A stretch of 17,500 nucleotides of DNA, taken from assembly GCA_009663005.1 (NCBI GenBank), contig CM018897.1, forward strand, positions 11,466,621 through 11,484,120, written 5' to 3'. Shown here in pieces: positions 16,247 through 17,500 of the stretch. The DNA comes from Actinidia chinensis (Eukaryota > Streptophyta > Magnoliopsida > Ericales > Actinidiaceae). The notes under the pieces are model-generated. The model was not told the DNA's origin. It saw only the letters and a list, made by a program, of their open reading frames with translations, and searched no databases. Every line of letters begins with the position of its first letter. Within the stretch, counting starts at the first letter, position 1. Made by a program: the position numbers and the translations under genes.

Positions 16247-16892
16247 TGCATCTGGTCGCCATGAGGACAAGATCGCCTCACCAGCCTAGCATCGCCAGTA
16301 TTATGATCGTCAAAAGCTCTATTTGTACTGTGATTGTGTTATCTTTCAGATAACTAATAAAATGTCTCCAAATTTGATTTTATCACCATAATTCGCTAGT
16401 GATTCATATCGCCTGTTGTGGGAGTTTTAAATCGCCTATATCAAGAACACCCATTCATTGAAAAATAATAAGGCGTCTTGGTTGCCATTATGGATGTCGC
16501 CAATTATCAAGATCACTCATTCATTGAGGAATCAAACATACGGCATCTCAATCGCTGTCAATGGATCGCTAGACTAATCATCTCGCCGTAGTAAGGATTA
16601 TAAAGTGAACCCACCTCAGAATTGCCTATCAATCAATTTTGCCGAGTTAATTGATTGCCACGAATAAGTTTGAAATTTGACTTATAAAGGTGTATAGACA
16701 ACATATTCGCCAAGCAATTTTGTTCGCCAAAAAGATTTTCCAAGTTAATTTTGCCAGTTTCTTAAATTATATTCGTCATTTATTGATATCGTCATGCAAT
16801 TCGGATGCAAGGAAAGATGAGTGTAGAACGAAAATTGAAGCCAGAAAAGTAATTGTCATTCATTTGGAAATTACAAGGGTGGCACATTGCCA
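16247..16892. other. Spacer between integrase and antisense ORF
   Basis: It is non-coding, as expected between pol and the antisense ORF of Tat elements. TCGCC recurs at 16256, 16273, 16292, 16409, 16432, 16497, 16583, 16707 and 16723. A diverged 66-bp tandem duplication is visible from the pair TCAAGAACACCCATTCATTGA (16441) and TCAAGATCACTCATTCATTGA (16507). Plus-strand open frames here show no domain. No polypurine tract was identified with confidence. Confidence 0.5.
16431..16562 (+). repeat. Diverged tandem duplication, about 2 x 66 bp
   Basis: ATCGCCTATATCAAGAACAC... at 16431 and GTCGCCAATTATCAAGATCAC... at about 16496 start two copies that share CATTCATTGA and a downstream GGCGTCTTGG / GGCATCTCAA block. 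Spacing is 66 bp. Confidence 0.65.
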
Positions 16893-17385
16893 TTACAAAA
16901 AAAAATACGAATATTCAAGGAAAGAGAGGGGCTTACATCCTCTCCCTTCTCCTGTATCTCTTCCTTCTCCCTCCTCCTCAGCCTCTTCCTCTTCTACAAG
17001 AAGATCGTGATCAAGGTCCATATTTTCCAGATCGACGACAAGGTTGGGATGATGGCGAGCCAGTTGCCTTTTCCAAAAATCAAACCCCTCGCCAAAGTAT
17101 TTTGAAGAAGAGTCTTCAACATCTTCTTGGAAGTAGGCCGAAGACTTATAGTCGATAGCATTTTCTTTGGCGAAGGCCTCGTTCTTCCACAATTCAGCCA
17201 CCTTTGCCTCCAACCTCAACGTATCCTCATTTCTCTTTTGGAGCTCGGAGATGATTTTCTTTATCTCTTCGAGAGAGTGGGCCAAAAGCCCTTCTAGCTC
17301 TATGGCCCAATTTTGAGCTCGGACCATCACCAGCTCAGTTGACTCTGCTTTGGCAAGTTAGAGAGAGGCGTCATTCCCCAAGTCC
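16893..17385 (-). pseudogene. Antisense ORF of Tat retrotransposon, C-terminal exon
   Basis: It is encoded opposite to gag-pol, downstream of integrase. The exon seems to begin at 17385 after a pyrimidine-rich acceptor, CTCTCCGTTCAATGCAG. It reads DLGNDASL, a TAA (17360-17358), then LAKAESTELVMVRAQNW, a long Leu/Glu/Lys heptad-like coiled coil, AIDYKSSAYFQEDV, GEGFDFWKRQLARHHPNL and an acidic tail VEEEEAEEEGEGRD. The stop follows LEYSYFFL. Relatives are the antisense proteins of Tat-group elements, often annotated as putative gypsy-type transposase or plant transposon protein. Their function is unknown to me, and I assign none. The N-terminal domain would lie to the right, beyond the window. 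No ATG starts this exon. Confidence 0.75.
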
Positions 17386-17500
17386 CTGCATTGAACGGAG
17401 AGGGAAGATCCCAATACGATCCTATGCTACAAATAAGTTTCTATAAGCACCGAGAAACAAAAAGTTTAAAATCCGAAAATGGGATCAAATGATTACTTGG
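17386..17500 (-). other. Putative intron of the antisense ORF
   Basis: It lies just upstream (minus strand) of the GCAG acceptor at 17386. It contains CTTCCCTCTCC next to the acceptor and AT-rich sequence further up. The donor would be outside the window. This is inferred from the abrupt start of protein similarity at 17385. Confidence 0.4.

Larger units (their letters stand above)
10065..17500 (+). mobile_element. Degraded Ty3/Gypsy LTR retrotransposon, Tat group
   Basis: Module order on the plus strand is gag, protease, RT, RNase H, second RNase H, integrase, and then an antisense ORF. Integrase after RNase H places it in Ty3/Gypsy. The extra archaeal-type RNase H and the antisense ORF between pol and the 3' end are known features of the Tat group (Ogre, Retand, RIRE2, Grande relatives). 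It has no chromodomain. It is inactive, with about ten frame changes and some twenty in-frame stops across gag-pol. The 3' LTR is outside the window, so LTR identity and insertion age cannot be judged. The left limit is provisional: a dispersed repeat at 10065-10220 appears to be part of its 5' LTR or leader, and a MITE has since been inserted into it. Confidence 0.9.

Noticed and set aside
16690..17158. Three overlapping plus-strand frames rich in Ser/Pro/Leu
   Set aside because: Shadows of the acidic tail and coiled coil of the minus-strand antisense ORF.

Overview
The window looks like nuclear DNA of a flowering plant, probably a eudicot. It is AT-rich, has intron-split reading frames with GT-AG borders, and is crowded with plant transposon relics. 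I see no intact protein-coding gene. Recognisable coding sequence is either a decayed host gene or a decayed mobile element.

Region by region: (1) 1-480 holds a minus-strand relic of the C-terminal part of a plant LINE reverse transcriptase. (2) 1139-3637 (minus) is the 5' half of a plant exostosin-family (GT47-like) glycosyltransferase gene. Exons 1-3 are recognisable, but exon 3 carries an in-frame TAG, an 8-bp tandem duplication that shifts the frame and an in-frame TGA, so I call a pseudogene. The C-terminal exons are not in the window. (3) 3638-7390 is intergenic and made largely of small DNA-transposon debris. It includes a 169-bp hAT-like MITE with an 8-bp target duplication (5060-5228), a 517-bp Mutator-like MITE with long inverted arms (6328-6844) nested in an older degenerate element, and a 2 x 112-bp tandem duplication. 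(4) 7391-7747 contains a 21-A run, a perfect 15-bp hairpin and, most strikingly, a perfect inverted repeat with 99-bp arms and a 5-base spacer, the arms meeting at A13/T13. (5) 7748-9760 has minus-strand stretches that look like exons with splice sites but match no family I can name. (6) 10065 to the window end is one degraded Ty3/Gypsy LTR retrotransposon of the Tat group.

The retrotransposon reads on the plus strand as leader, gag, protease, reverse transcriptase, a first RNase H, a second (archaeal-type) RNase H and integrase with its C-terminal tail. It is followed by a non-coding spacer and an antisense ORF, which is the Tat hallmark. The pol order and the integrase D-D-35-E spacing are intact, but about ten frame changes and some twenty stops disable it. 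Several stops are explained by C-to-T or G-to-A changes, as expected for a silenced, methylated copy. A 416-bp MITE with a perfect 8-bp target duplication sits in its leader. The 3' LTR lies beyond the window, and the limits of the 5' LTR cannot be fixed here.

No tRNA, rRNA, CRISPR or bacterial-type operon structure was seen. The best candidate for something unusual is the perfect 99-bp palindrome.
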